A DNA stretch of 64,000 nt from Bacteroidota bacterium (lineage in GTDB: Bacteria; Bacteroidota; Bacteroidia; AKYH767-A; OLB10), in the NCBI GenBank assembly GCA_016713445.1, contig JADJPB010000001.1:372001-436000 (forward strand). The letters are read 5' to 3'. Below are positions 11,901-24,375 of the stretch, piece after piece (positions within the stretch are counted from its first letter, which is position 1; each line of letters starts with the position of its first letter). The notes beneath the pieces were generated by a model, which worked only from the letters and a program-made list of their open reading frames with translations, was not told the DNA's origin and made no database searches. Made by a program: the position numbers and the translations under genes.

Positions 11901-14539
11901 ATTAGGATCTGGTGGTGCAATCCAAGAAATTTGAACGTCACCGTTTGCTTGTACGGCTAAACATCTTAATTCAGGATTGACAATGATATCTCCAAGCGAT
12001 GTAAATTGATCAACTTCTTCCGATGATTTAGATAAACAAGCAGAAGCATCTCCAATATCAACTCTGTATTGAATAGCTGTATCACAAAGAATGACTACAT
12101 CACGGTAAAATGTATCTACTGTATTTCCAATTACAGCCCATGCTCCTGGAGCAATTCGTCGGTTGATAATATAACTACCCGTGCTTGTCGCTGGCAAAGG
12201 TTTGCGAATAGCATTCCAATTTAAATCTGCAAATCCAATGGTGCTATTATCCAGTAATAAAAGCATCGAAGCTAAAGTATCACTAGTAGTGAGGTCGGTT
12301 TCATCAAACTACCTGCATCACAACCAGCCACTAATGTTAAATAATAATAATTTATTTGGTTATTCGCATTAGCACCAACATGCGTGAACGTGTTTGTTGC
12401 ATAAATTGAAACATTTCCAATATTTACATAAGGTCCAGATTTGCTTAGTGAATGATAAATATTGTACTGAGAAAAATATCCAGCGGTATCAATAGTACCG
12501 ACCCAACATAAAGCTACATCTCCATTCGCTAATACTTCGGTAGAACGAAGACTAGGTGACGTGATATTAGGCACAGCACTCTGTAATTGAGCTCCGTCAA
12601 TATTTGAATGTGAAATACAATTTGCAGCAGAAGTATCAACGACTTGAATTCTATAATTTATCGAATCATCGCATACAAAAACAGGATCTAAATAACTTAA
12701 GCTGGTCGTAGTTCCTATCATATTCCAATTACCACTTCCAGCCGGTGGTTGTTCTCTCCATACTTCATATTCACGTTGAGTACTTAATCCTAAAGGTGTA
12801 CTCAAAGGTGTCCAGGTTAGTGAGGCATCAAATCCAACTTGATTAACTTGTAAAAAAATGGTACTAATAGTATCACTTACCATTCTTTGTTCCAAATCAC
12901 AACCTGATCGAGTTGTGGTATAATAAGAAATCGAACCAAGGTTAGCATTGGCCGTTAAATCTGAATAGGTAATAACCGTATCATAATTTGTTATCTTAAA
13001 TCCTTTTAAACTATCAATTAGTACATAAGGTCCAGCTGTTCCTGCTGTAGATCTAAAGATGTAAAAGGCTTTAAAGAATTGATTGGTATCTGCTTCTCCA
13101 GTATCAACAGGCGGGAGCAGTGTTAAGTTTACATTGCCATTAGGTAAAACATCAGCACATTTCATTCTGGCTCCTTTTACGGCAGGAGGTGCTACAACAA
13201 CTACGGATAATGTATTAAAATTAACAGCAGGAGAAGGACAAAAGTTATCATATGTTTTTAAAACGAAATTGTAGGTACTCGATAACGTGATACATCCAAT
13301 ATTTCTAGGTAAGTGATTACAATCGGTTATCCATCGAAATTTTGTTTGTAAAGATCCTGGGAAAAAAACAGGAGCAATGGGAGGTACTGTATCAATAAGC
13401 GGTGGTGTAAGCGTGGCACAAGGAGGAAATGGACATCCTGCAGATGCGTTCGTAAAATTGGTTCCAAATTGCGATCCGGTAGCATTAAGGTATACGCTTT
13501 GGCCTCCTCCACCTGAAGATGCAGGCAGTCCTTCAAAGTCAAATGCTACAATGTCTATTTCAACCGTGTCACCAGCAAATACAGTATCAATAATGACACT
13601 TAGCGGATTGCCCAATAAATCCTGAACCTTTGGAGGTGTGTTAAATACAGGAACAGCTGGCGGCGGTACAATCCAACAATTATTGATGAGAGCAATTTGA
13701 ATCTCTCGATATATTTCTGCAACCTTAATTCCACATTTGTAGGCTGTAACTTTGGTTACAGTTACAAAGGCACCAGATGTAAAACTTGTAAAAGTCACCA
13801 CTCCAGTCGCTGGATTCATGACTGCAGCAACATTGGAGGGGTTTTGCGCCGGGCCAGGTAATGGGCTTATTGCTGAATAACCAGCAGCAAATGGATAATT
13901 ACTTCCTAATGTGGCTTGCAGTGGGTTACCCCATGAATAAACTAAAGAATCAATTTCCGCATCGATTGCATTATGGTTATAAGAAGTTAAATTTCTAGTA
14001 CATGTACCTAATTGAGGTTTTTCAGCAAATTGTGGGGATGAGTCAAAGCAAGGGTTAGTATTGGTCGCATTGTATGGAAACATATAGGCACGAAGCGTAA
14101 AATCACCAGAGCCAGCACCTAAATTTACAATCGCAGCATTTCTACAACAACTTGTCCACCAAAAATTCCAACCAGCTGCTGGCGGTACTCCGGTGATAAA
14201 AATTGGTGCAGAACGATAAACAAATTCTTCAACTGCATTGGCAAGTCCTGCAGGACTTGCACAGGTAGGACAACCAGGACCCTTTGGAGAAATATCCAAT
14301 TGAGAAACGAGTAGACAATTAATGTTTCCAACTGGTGCATTAGTAGTTAAACTAATGTTTCCTGGACCAGCAACACCGTTGCAATCTCGGTAGAGTTTTA
14401 CGGTAAATATAAATTTACCAACATCAGGTCCCGTCTTTACACAGTCCCATGTAATTTCTCCACCCATTAGGTGGGACGCTTGTGTCTCATGGTTCCAACC
14501 AAATAGGAGGAGCACAAGAATAATTAGAATTTTTTTCAT
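5986..14539 (-). CDS. Giant fibronectin-repeat adhesin with gliding-type C-terminal domain (two frameshifts)
   Basis: Secreted surface protein of about 2850 residues. The ATG at 14539 gives MKKILIILVLLLFGW, a signal peptide, followed by ASHLMGGEITW, an N-terminal motif common in Bacteroidota giant proteins. From about residue 480 there are some ten modules of roughly 190 residues, each opening with LRC-x-NV-x-xxG-xxxLTW and resembling paired fibronectin type III domains. The C-terminus (IPSAFTPTG ... FVVFNRWGQRVYET ... GWDG ... PEGTYVYSV) is the CHU-type domain used for type IX export. Frame breaks fall near 12285 and near 8988; both sides match the repeat pattern. It starts 61 bp after an M16 peptidase gene and ends at a strong terminator. 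A role in adhesion or gliding is inferred from architecture. Confidence 0.85.
9511..10830 (-). repeat. Near-identical 570-bp tandem duplication inside the adhesin
   Basis: The segments starting at 9511, 10081 and 10651 begin with almost the same sequence (agaacatctgtccatgaagt). The 9511-10080 and 10081-10650 units are nearly identical throughout. The third copy keeps this identity only to about 10828 and then diverges. One unit encodes 190 residues, exactly one adhesin module. Other modules in the gene are much more diverged, so these copies arose recently or are kept alike by gene conversion. Confidence 0.85.
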
Positions 14540-14600
14540 TTTGGATTTTGGATAACGCGTGAGCATCAAATTTAGGAAAAAAATCCAAACTGACAAAACC

Positions 14601-15867
14601 TTATTTGCCAACAACGATTTCGCTTAGGTCAGTGTCTTTTAAATAGAGGTTGGCTACTTCCTTTAATCGAGATGGAGTAAGGTCTTTAATCTCTCGTAAA
14701 TAATTTTCTAAATAGCTGATATCAAGACTATTAAGTAATAGCATTTTATGTTTCTCCGCCAACGCAAAGGGGCCGTCAATACTTCTTTGGAAAGCTCCCG
14801 TTAAATAATTTTTACTAGCGTTAATTCCTCATTGTTAATATCTTCCGTCCTCAAACGCGTTATTTCATTGTAAATTTCTTTGACTGCGGCTTCCCGAACA
14901 TCAGCTCCAACTTCTGTTGTGATGAAAAAATAACCCTCTTGGTTGTTGCTTACCAAGCCAGAACCAATCCCGTAGGTATACCCTTTGTCTTCTCTAATAT
15001 TTGCCATTAATCGGGAACCGAAGTATCCTCCAAGTAGGGTGTTTAAAACGCTAAATGCTAAGAAATCGGGATGGTGTCGAGTAAATGTTCGCCTACCAAT
15101 TCTAATTGCGGATTGAATAGCATCTTCTTTTTCGATAAATTTTTGGCTGGGACATACGAATTGAGAGGAATTGTTGGTAGACTTCCGTTTTTTAAATCCA
15201 TCGAATCGATGGTGTTAATTATTTTTTGAACTAATTGTTCATTTGCTAATCCAGAAATAACAACTGCTCTTAAACCATTTTTATATTTTTTCTCATGGTA
15301 ATCAACTAATGCCTTTGAGTCAAGTAGGTCGTATTCTTCGAGCGATGTCACTCTTCCATAAGCATGATCTTGCCCAAACAAAGATTGACTAAAATTAATT
15401 CGTGCCAAATAATCTACTTTTGTAAGATTAACAGATAGGCGCTGTTTCCCCTGTTGTTTGTAAGTTTGAATTTCTTTCGCGGGATACAAAGGTTGTGTAA
15501 TGATTTCCTGAAAATAAGGGAGTGTCTCGCTGACAAATTTATTGAGTGAAAATAAACTGATGCTTGACCAATCTGGGCCGTTTTCAGCATGTAAATAAGC
15601 ACCGTAAAAGTCCAATGCCTCTGCAATTTCGGAGGAGTTGTGTTTTGCGCTTCCTTCTTCCATTAAATCATTGGTTGCGGTTGCAATGAGTGAGGAATTT
15701 GATGCGATATTACCTGCGGCAAATATCAATTCAATCTTAACTACTTCTTGTGTTCCAACACAAATATTATAGATGGGAGTTCCGTTTTTTAGGAAGAGTT
15801 TTTGTGGTTCCTGAATTTCTATTAAAGAAGGAATAGATATTTGGGGTGGATGGATTCTGTCGAGCAT
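14601..15867 (-). CDS. M16-family peptidase, non-catalytic partner subunit (two frameshifts)
   Basis: Second gene of an M16 metallopeptidase pair, about 422 residues when joined. The ATG at 15867 (MLDRIHPPQ) is two bases after the stop of the catalytic subunit. The N-terminal half lacks the HxxEH zinc motif; the equivalent region reads NDLMEEGSAKHNSSEIAEALD. The C-terminal half carries the R/Y-pair region typical of the partner subunit (LLGGYFGSRLMANIRED-KGYTYGIGS). Breaks lie near 15085, where RRTFTRHHPDFLAF replaces the shifted end, and near 14815 before YLTGAFQRSIDGPFAL. The pair probably degrades peptides or acts in envelope proteolysis. No signal peptide is visible, so its location is uncertain. 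Confidence 0.85.
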
Positions 15868-15869
15868 AT

Positions 15870-17102
15870 TTATTTTTTTGCGTGATATCTTAAAATGGAA
15901 CAATTTTCTTTGGTGAGAATTTTTTTAGCAACTTGCTTTATCTGTTCAGCATTGACTTGGTTATAATACGCTGCTTGCTTGTTGCAATCGTTTGCATCTC
16001 CCAGAAGTTCATAATAAGCCAAGTTAAGTGCTTTGTTGGCAATCCCCATCTCTGAAAATTCAAGGTATGCTTCTACTTTATGTTTTATTTTGGTGAGTTC
16101 TCTTGCGTCAATTTCAATTTTAATTTTTTCGAGTTCTTCCCAGATACATTTTTCGGCTTCTTCCATGCTGATGTTGTCGACAAGTTTGCCTTCGATGAAG
16201 AATAAACTTGAATCTAAATCTCCCGACATATATGCATGGACTTCCGTGAAAATATTTTGTCTTTGACAAGTTGTTGATGGAGTCGCGATGATTTTCCTCT
16301 GGATAACAGATCAGAAAGCATATCTGTTGCGTAGAAGTCTGCATCGGTACGTGAACAACAATGCCAAGCCATGTAGATGTGCGAGTTTGGAACGTCTTTT
16401 TCTACTTCCTGAATTCTAGTTTCTGATTGTGGGGTTCCGAAGGTAGATTTCTTGCTGGCACATCTGCCATTGGAATGGGAGCAAACCATTTTCGCAGAGT
16501 GTTTTTATTTGCGTTAAGGTGCAATCACCGGATACGCTCAGGATGGCATTGTTGGGCGCGTACCACTTTTTGAAAAATGCTTTTACGTCCTCTAAGGTAG
16601 CGTCTTCAATATGTGAAATTTCTTTGCCGATGGTTGCCCAACGATAAGGATGTACTTTGTAGGCAAGTGGACGCATCATTAACCATACATCTCCATAAGG
16701 CTGATTCAAATAACGCTGTTTAAATTCTTCAATAACTACAGATCTTTGAACCTCTAAACTTTTTTCAGAAAAGGCGAGACTTAGCATGCGATCACTCTCT
16801 AACCAAAATCCGGTTTCTATATTTTGAGAGGGAATGGTTAAATAATAATTTGTAATATCATTATTCGTAAAGGCATTGTTTTCTCCGCCAGCAATTTGTA
16901 AAGGTTCGTCGTAAGATGGAATGTTGATGGAACCACCAAACATTAAATGCTCAAAGAGATGGGCAAATCCCGTTTTGTCAACTTGTTCATCACGCGCTCC
17001 TACTTTGTATAAAATATTTAAAGCGACCAATGGTGTAGAGTGATCCTCATGAACGATCACAGTAAGTCCGTTTGAAAGAGTAAATTTTTCGTATGCTATC
17101 AT
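15870..17102 (-). CDS. M16-family zinc metallopeptidase, catalytic subunit (three frameshifts)
   Basis: Zinc-dependent peptidase of the pitrilysin/processing-peptidase family, about 410 residues. The ATG at 17102 gives MIAYEKFTLSNGLTVIVHED, a typical M16 start. The zinc motif HLFEH is at residues 48-52, and the expected downstream glutamate lies in the VVIEEF segment near residue 125, so the active site is complete. The frame breaks near 16490, 16430 and 16225; between them the sequence continues as KWFAPIPMADVPARNL, then DVPNSHIYMAWH and LSDLLSRGKSSRL, then MSGDLDSSLFFIEGKL. It is followed after two bases by the partner subunit and preceded by a flavin oxidoreductase gene ending 15 bp upstream, so all three are probably co-transcribed. 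Confidence 0.87.
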
Positions 17103-17117
17103 ATTAATTTCGATCGA

Positions 17118-18059
17118 TTAAAGTTGACACAGTCTGTTTTTTTCTTGATTAAATTCATTCCATATTTCTGCTACAATAGCAGCAGCGGGTAAGATGTTGT
17201 TTATGGAAGAGGATACTTGACCAATTTCTAATTCGCCTTCAACCATATCACCTTCAAACATTCCCTTTTTGGCACGCGCTCTTCCTAAAATATTTTTTAA
17301 TTCTTCTGCCGATGCACCTTTTAATTCAGCAGCCGCAATTTTGCTGGTAGAATTCATTTTTTACGAGTCGAACGGGAGTTAATTGCTTTAAGGAAAGCTG
17401 AGTATCACCTTCTTTTGCTTCCACCACTTTTTGCTTGAAATGTTCATGTGCCGATGACTCCAAAGAAGTCACAAAACGGGAACCAATTTGAACACCTTCT
17501 GCACCTAAGGCAAAGCAGGCTAACATGGCTCTACCGCTTGCAATTCCGCCAGCTGCAATGAGTGGAATGGAAACGTGATCGCGTATCATCGGAATTAAGC
17601 ATAGTGTAGTGGTTTCTTCTCTTCCATTATGTCCACCTGCTTCAAATCCTTCTGCAACGATGGCATCAACACCTGCTTGCACCGATTTCTCTGCAAATTT
17701 TTTGTTGGCAATCACATGCACCACTTTTATACCTTCTTTTTTTAAAGTTGAAGTCCATGTAGCAGGATTCCCTGCTGAAGTAAATACAATAGGTACTTTT
17801 TCAGAGATAATAATGTCCATATGCTCTTCAATATTCGGATAAAGCAAGGCACATTCACTCCAAAAGGTTTCGAAGTATTTGCTTTACATTTTCGAATATG
17901 ATCTCTCAAAACATCCGGATACATGGATCCAGCGCCGAGTAATCCAAGTCCGCCAGCATTACTAACGGCTGTGGCTAACCGCCAACCACTACACCAAATC
18001 ATTCCTGCTTGGATAATGGGATATTCAATTTCAAAAAGTTTAGTAATTCTATTTTTCAT
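17118..18059 (-). CDS. Nitronate monooxygenase-like flavin oxidoreductase (two frameshifts)
   Basis: FMN-binding TIM-barrel enzyme of the 2-nitropropane dioxygenase/FabK-like group, about 313 residues. The ATG at 18059 starts MKNRITKLFEIEYPIIQAGM. Family motifs are SNAGGLGLLGAG near residue 33, EGFEAGGHNG in the centre, IAAGGIASGRAM and LGAEGVQIGSRFV. Breaks lie near 17850 (restoring VPLLYPNIEEHMDI) and near 17355 (joining LVKNEFY to KIAAAELKGASAEEL). The start overlaps the stop of the upstream gene in an ATGA arrangement, indicating translational coupling. Whether it acts on nitronates or as an enoyl-ACP reductase cannot be told from sequence alone. Confidence 0.83.
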
Positions 18060-18754
18060 GATAAAGGATCTACAATTCTCTGGTGACTTATCCATCCCCA
18101 TATTTCCAATCGCGCTTTTAATCGTGAACCAATTTCTTTGATCACAAACCATCTGGGATTACCTTCAGGATACTCACCTGCTTTATATCCGAAGGCATTT
18201 AATTCCATTTCACTGGCCATCCATAACGCTCTGTTAAGATGAATTTCTTGAGAAATGATGACGAAGGGTTCTTTTCCATACCGTTCTTTATAATTCGACA
18301 ATGTTTCATAGGTGTCAGCACTATTGGGGTCTAAAATACAAACACTATCTGGGACTCCCTTTAGCATTAATGCATCCAAAAGGTCATGTGCTTCTTGATA
18401 CCATCTGTCGTCTTCATAGCCGCTGAGGATCAGTTTCATGTGTGGATATTGATGCCATAACGACGCACTAGAATCTACGCGTCCTAGAAATGCATAATTC
18501 TGTCGACTTCCGTTGGGATAATATCTACCAGCACCCGGAACCAAAATAAAACGAATGGAATCGAGTTGTTCCTTTTTTACCATATGTTTTTCTCCACAGT
18601 TGGAAAATGAATAATAGTTTAAAAGGGCGACGATCATAAATCCAGTAGAAAGATAAAGTAAGAGTTTCAATCGTTTCATTGAACGCGAAAATAGAGAATC
18701 TACAAGTAATTTAGGGCGATGTGTTAATAATTGAATTGAACCATAGGTAATCAT
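18056..18754 (-). CDS. SanA/YdcF-like DUF218 membrane-anchored protein
   Basis: About 232 residues. A single hydrophobic segment (LKLLLYLSTGFMIVALLNYY) is followed by the DUF218 fold: FILVPGAG, LILSGYEDD, DALMLKGVPDS, ADTYETLSNY, FVIISQEIHLNRALWMA and FGYKAGEYP. SanA-type proteins of this family are linked to envelope barrier function, but their reaction is unknown. The start is ambiguous: 18754 gives 25 extra residues, while the internal ATG at 18679 begins MKRLKLLLYL right before the membrane segment. It overlaps the downstream flavoprotein gene by four bases and is divergent from the secreted protein at 18817. Confidence 0.8.
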   Translation of the reverse strand: MITYGSIQLLTHRPKLLVDSLFSRSMKRLKLLLYLSTGFMIVALLNYYSFSNCGEKHMVKKEQLDSIRFILVPGAGRYYPNGSRQNYAFLGRVDSSASLWHQYPHMKLILSGYEDDRWYQEAHDLLDALMLKGVPDSVCILDPNSADTYETLSNYKERYGKEPFVIISQEIHLNRALWMASEMELNAFGYKAGEYPEGNPRWFVIKEIGSRLKARLEIWGWISHQRIVDPLS

Positions 18755-18764
18755 TAAAAAGCGT

Positions 18765-18797
18765 TTGTTCTTGATTTTGAATTAAAGACTATATTTG
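18765..18797 (+). promoter_or_regulatory. Candidate Bacteroidota-type promoter for the five-module surface protein
   Basis: TTTG at 18765-18768 and TATATTTG at 18790-18797 are separated by 21 bases, matching the -33 TTTG and -7 TAnnTTTG pattern. The -7 element ends 19 bp before the ATG at 18817. This is the best two-part match I found in the window. Confidence 0.55.
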
Positions 18798-18816
18798 ACA
18801 ATAAAAGAAAATTTGT

Positions 18817-21800
18817 ATGAAGAAATTAGTTAAGTTAAGTTTGTTATTGCCTTTTATGTTGAATTTTTTCTGTGCCAATGCGCAAGTAGTTTCGCTTCCC
18901 TATTTTAACGATTTCGAGACTGATACCGCGGGATGGTACAACGAATTAACTAATTATAATGTTAGTATGTGGGAATGGGGCACTCCCGCTTTTGGCCAAA
19001 CGAACACTGCTTATTCAGGAAGCAAAGCATGGGATATTAACTTAACTTCTCGATTGGATTCTACCAATCATTGTGTTTTGTACTCTCCTGTGTTTGATTG
19101 CAGCAGTTATGATAAAATCGATATTTCTTTTTATTTAAAGTTTGTTTCTTTTTATAACAAAGAAGTATTTTGGATGGAAATCAGTAAAGATGGTGGCTTG
19201 ACATGGGCTATTTTTGATACATTAGGTGGGGTAGGAATAAATTGGGGAAACATGTCGTTTCTTAATTTTAATACTTGGACAGGTACAAGCTCGAATGGTT
19301 GGAGGATATCAAGCCAAAAATTTGTTCCCGTGAATAATTCAAATGCAGTGCAGTTTAGAATTAATTTTAAATCCATTCAGCCAAAAGGAACGGGTGGAGA
19401 TGGTTTCAGTTTCGATAATTTTTTGATAAAAGGATCTCCATCAACAAATCTTGAATTTTCAGTGTCAAATTTACCCACCTCAATTCTAAGAGTTGAAGGT
19501 GTTGCAAATTCAGGCTTATTTACAATTAATGTTAGTAACCAAGGTAAAGACACTCTTTTTAGTTATAATGCTGGTTACGAAGTAAATGATGTATTGGTTT
19601 TTGATTCAATACTTGTTGATACCCTCATTCCAGGAGAGCTAAACCAATTTTATCTCCCTTATAATTATTTGATTCCATCTGGATATTTTTCAACATGTAT
19701 TTATGTTTTTACTTCGGGAGATTCTATTCCTAATGATACAGTTTGCGTAAATGGAGTTGGAATTGATTCCGTAAAACAAGTGCCCTATTTTACAGATTTT
19801 GAAAATGGTTTTTCAGGATGGTCAACACTAACTGATGGTGATTTAAAAACGAATTGGGAGTTAGGTTTGCCTCAATTCGGTCAAACTAATTCTGCGTACT
19901 CTGGTGTTAATGCATGGGATGTTAATTTGGATTCGAGCATTACAATAGGTGCACGATGTTATTTATATTCTCCTCTATTAAATTGCAGTAATACAAATAG
20001 AGTTAATATTAGTTTTTATCAAAATAGGAGTTTGTTAGATATTGCGAACCTACAGTTTGAAATAAGTTTAGACAGTGGAATAACGTGGAAACATCAATTA
20101 GATTCCTTTGGTTTTGCGAAAAATTGGTATACGAGTACTACTCGATGGTTTGGCAGTTCTGGGGGATGGATTAAGAGCGAATTAAAAAATGTCTATGTTA
20201 ATCAACAATCAAATGTTTTATTACGGTTTGGATTTGCTAACATTGGTAATGGTTCTAATCCAATTATAGATGGTGTAAGTATTGATGATTTTAGAATTAC
20301 TCCTTCTGATAGTTTAAATATTGCAGTGTCCAGTTTTCCTGTAAACATCGTCGTAGGCGCTCCTGGTACTTCTAGTCCAAGTATAATTATGAATGTGCAA
20401 AATAGAGGTACTATTCCAATAGCGGGTATTGAAGTGGGTTATATGGTGGATGGTGTGGTTATAAATACTCAGACTGATTCAACAATTTTGAATCCCAATG
20501 CTATTTTGAATTTTAATTTGGGTAGTTTTCCAATCAGCGCTAATCATTCTAGTGTTTGTGTATTTGCTACTTTGTCTGGTGATACCATCCAGAGTGATGA
20601 TACTCTTTGTATTCCTGTATTTACTTATAATCAACCAACAGTTTCTATTCCTATGCCACCGATTTTGAATCTGTAAATTCAGATTGGAGGTTCGTGGGAT
20701 TAAATACAGATGCAACAAAATGGGAGTGGGGATTTCCGAATTATGGATTAACAAATTCAACACACTCGGGTGTGAAAGCATGGGATATTAATTTAAATTC
20801 AGTCTACGGACACAACGCAAATTCTGTTTTGTATTCTCCTTATTTTAATTGTGCATCTTTAAATATTATCGATTTGTCGTTTTGGTATAATTCAGAATTA
20901 GAATGGCTTGCAGATGGTGTTCGATTGGAAGAAAGTACCAATGATGGTATTTCTTGGAATGTTGTAGATACTAATTTATCTTTTCATTCTAGTAATTGGT
21001 ATAATCTCACACTTTTAAATTCAAGTTCATTGCCTGCATGGTCCGGAAATTCAGGCTCCTGGATAAAAGCTTCTCTTATTGGAAGAAATGTAAGCGGAGT
21101 AAATCGTGTTTTTATATCGCTTTATTTTTAATTCAAATTCATCTTTTACTTATGATGGATTTAGTTTAGATGATTTTTCAGTACGTCAAACTCCTGCCAT
21201 CAATTTAGGAAGCAATCTAGTAACACCTTCAGGGCCTCTGTTAACTGTGAGTGGAATTCCTCTCCCTGATTTGAATTTACACGTGAAAAATTTAGGAACG
21301 AGTAGTTCAGGTACTTTTGACATTGGCTATGCAATTGATGGGATTACAGTATATTCTACAACTGTCACAAATAATATTTCTCCTGGAGGTATAAGTACCT
21401 TTATCTTGCCTGGTATAGTTTGTCCGGCAATCGCTTCTTCACTTTGTGCTTTCGTTTCCAAGGTGGGTGATACAGATCTTTCTAATGATACTATTTGCAT
21501 GGATCTTTACGTGCTAAAATCTCAAAATATTGATTATTCACAATCCTTCGATACGGGTTCTGTGGATTGGATTCCAATCAATAATGTCTCAAATCAATTG
21601 ACAAATTGGGAGTTGGGGACTCCAGCATATGGATCCACCACAGGTGCTTTTTCTGCTCCAAATGCATGGGATGTAAATTTGAATTCAGGATATGGTAATT
21701 CAGCCAATACCTCATTGTATACAGCTTCTTTTCCAATTGCCAATACCGCACAAAAGCATTATTTATCCTTTATGTTGAACTATAAAACTGAAGCGGGATG

Positions 21801-23207
21801 GGATGGTTTGCGATTGGAATATTCCAAGGATAATGCTGTTACATGGCAAGTTCTAGGTGTTGTTAATGATCCGCAAGGATTTAATTGGTATACGGATAAT
21901 TCATTAAATTCTTCTGGTTTGCCTGCATGGGAAGGAAATTCAAATGGTTGGACAAATTGCTCTTATTATTTAAATCCTACGCAACTTGGAAGTTCGATGA
22001 TTTTTAGATTTGTTTTTACTTCTGATGCAGTTGTAAATTCTGACGGTGTAAGTGTCGATGATTTTTATTTTGGTAACTTATATGCAAAGGATGCGGCTTT
22101 AATTGGGTTTGTTAATTCATCTGACACCGCGATGGTCGGAAATGTTCTCCCAACTCAAGTACGTATTGAAAATAGGGGTTCTCAAAATTTTATCAGCTTG
22201 AATTTAACTTACGATGTTAACGGAATTGTAAACTCTACACTTATTAATGGAACCTTTTCTCCTTTTTTTCCACTAAATAGAAATATTCCTGGTGTTGTTG
22301 CTCAAGAGGGTGTAAATAAATTGAAAGTGTACGTTAACGATAGTTCAGATATGAATGTTTTTAACGATACCATTGTACGAAATTTCTATGGATTTACTCG
22401 AGCTTCAATACCCTATATCGAATCCTTTGAAGGACCCACTACCAATGGATGGTTTGCTACTTCATCCCTTAACGAAGTGAATTGGGAAAGAGGTGTGCCA
22501 AGTTATGGGACTACTAACAGCGCTAATAGTGGCAGTAATGTATGGGATATTGCTCTCGATACAACTTATAAAAAGTTTCAAAAAGATACACTCTACTCGC
22601 CTGTATTTAGAACGATTGGGTTAAATAATTTGCAGTTGTCTTTTTGGATTAATTATAATACGCTCTTTGAACATGCAGGAGTACATCTTCAATACAAAAC
22701 AAATGTTACTGGATGGCAAAATGTGGATACTCTCCTCCAATTATATCCATACGGCGGTGTAATGTTAAGCGGTAGAGCTGCTTGGACCGGATATTCTTTT
22801 GGATGGCAAGAAGTAAAATTGAATTTAACCAATTATATGCTAAATGCATATGATCTTCGCTTTCGATTTATTTTTGAAAGTGATAGTTTTACTTCTTTGG
22901 ATGGATTTTCTTTGGATGACTTTAGTCTTACTGGATCAACAAGTTTGAATGCGATTTCATCTGAGAGTGAATTTCAAATTTATCCTAACCCCACAAACGA
23001 CTTTCTCTATGTCAATTCTCTCTTCGAAGCTAAACAAACTGCTGAATTCAAAATTTATACCGTTGAAGGCAAAAAGTTTTTGGGGATCGTTTATCTTTTG
23101 AAAACGAAACATCAATTGATGTTAGTAACTTGAAGAATGGATTGTATCTTCTTCAAATACAGTCAAAAAATGGAGTCGTTTGCTCATATAAATTCATCAA
23201 AAATTAG
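18817..23207 (+). CDS. Secreted five-module surface protein with type IX sorting domain (three frameshifts)
   Basis: Extracellular protein of about 1463 residues. It begins with a signal peptide (MKKLVKLSLLLPFMLNFFCANAQ) and ends with a sorting domain (FQIYPNPTNDFLYV ... LKNGLYLLQIQSKNG ... KFIKN). Between them are five tandem modules of about 290 residues, each with a galactose-binding/MAM-like half marked by WExGxPxxGxTN, SGxxAWDxNL and DGxSxDDF, and a CARDB-like beta-sandwich half (NVQNRGTIPIAGIEVGYMVDG). The modules start near 18970, 19855, 20720, 21608 and 22488. Frame breaks lie near 20650, 21115 and 23080, the last in the AAAAAG run inside the sorting domain. It is divergent from the DUF218 gene with its own promoter. 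A carbohydrate-binding or adhesive role is inferred. Confidence 0.83.
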
Positions 23208-23363
23208 TTGGGATTCTGTACTATTAGGCAATAAATTAATCGAAATCAAGGTTTTCATTAAAATGAATCTTTCAATGTGTTGAAATTTACAGGGTCTAAG
23301 GATTTTTACTTCTTGAAAGTATTCAAGCAGTAATTGAAGATAAAGATTTACTTTTACACCGGT

Positions 23364-24360
23364 ATGAAAATCATCATTCCTGTTGCCGGTATTGGTTCGA
23401 AACTTCGACCCCATACTCATACACAGCCTAAAGCTCTTAGTTCCCGTAGCCGGGAAACCCATCTTGTCCCATATTGTGGATTATCTGATTGATGGTGGAT
23501 TCAATGAGTTCATTTTTATCATTGGTTATCTCGGTGATAAGGTGGAAGATTATGTGAAGTCGAAGTATCCTAAGCTGAAAACCTCTTTCATCATTCAGGA
23601 GCCACGCGAAGGTACCGGACATGCTGTTTGGTTGGCCCGGGATCATGTAGAACCCAACGACGAAATTTTAATAGTTTTAGGAGATACAATTATTGATTTT
23701 GGATTAGCGGATGTAGTGAAGATGTCGCATTCAGCATTGGGTTTGCAAAAAGTGGATGACCCAAGGCAGTTTGGAGTTGCCGATGTAGATTCAAACGGAT
23801 TCATTACACGACTAGAGGAAAAACCTTCTATACCAAAATCTAATTTGGCATTAGTCGGGATTTATCGTTTCATTGAAGCCGGTAAATTGATGGATGCATT
23901 GGATCATATTATCCGAAATAATATTCGTCATCAGGGAGAATTTCATCTTACTTACGGTATTCAAAGAATGATTACTCAAGGAGAAAAGATTACTACTTTC
24001 CAAGTAGGAAATTGGTTTGATTGCGGTAGTAAAGCTAATTTATTAGAGACGAATGAAGTACTGTTGAAAAAGCAGGTCGATAGGAATCAACGAAAATTTA
24101 ATTTCCATAATACCATTATCATTCAGCCTGTAAGTATTGCCGAGCATTGTGATATTTCTGATTCTATCATTGGCCCTAATGTTTCAATTGGTGAACATAC
24201 CATCATTCGTCATTCCATCATCAAAGATTCTATCATCGGCGCTTATGCACAACTTGAAACAGCCATCTTGCACCAGAGTATTGTTGGTAGCGATGCGTTT
24301 CTAAAAGGTCTCAGTCAAAGTCTCAATATTGGCGATAGCACCGAAATTGATTTTAGTTAA
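23364..24360 (+). CDS. Sugar-phosphate nucleotidyltransferase with left-handed beta-helix tail (one frameshift)
   Basis: Transfers a nucleotide to a sugar phosphate to make an NDP-sugar for cell-surface polysaccharide. The ATG at 23364 gives MKIIIPVAGIGSKLRPHTHTQPKAL, with the nucleotide-binding loop. One extra base near 23440 then shifts the frame to VPVAGKPILSHIVDYL, the usual continuation. The Rossmann-like domain (ILIVLGDTIIDF) covers about residues 1-240. It is followed by hexapeptide repeats (DISDSIIGPNVSIGEHTIIRHSIIKDSIIG). The architecture resembles glucose-1-phosphate thymidylyltransferase or the N-terminal half of GlmU; the exact sugar is not determined. It lies 15 bp upstream of glyA. 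Confidence 0.83.
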
Positions 24361-24375
24361 CCCTATACCATAACC

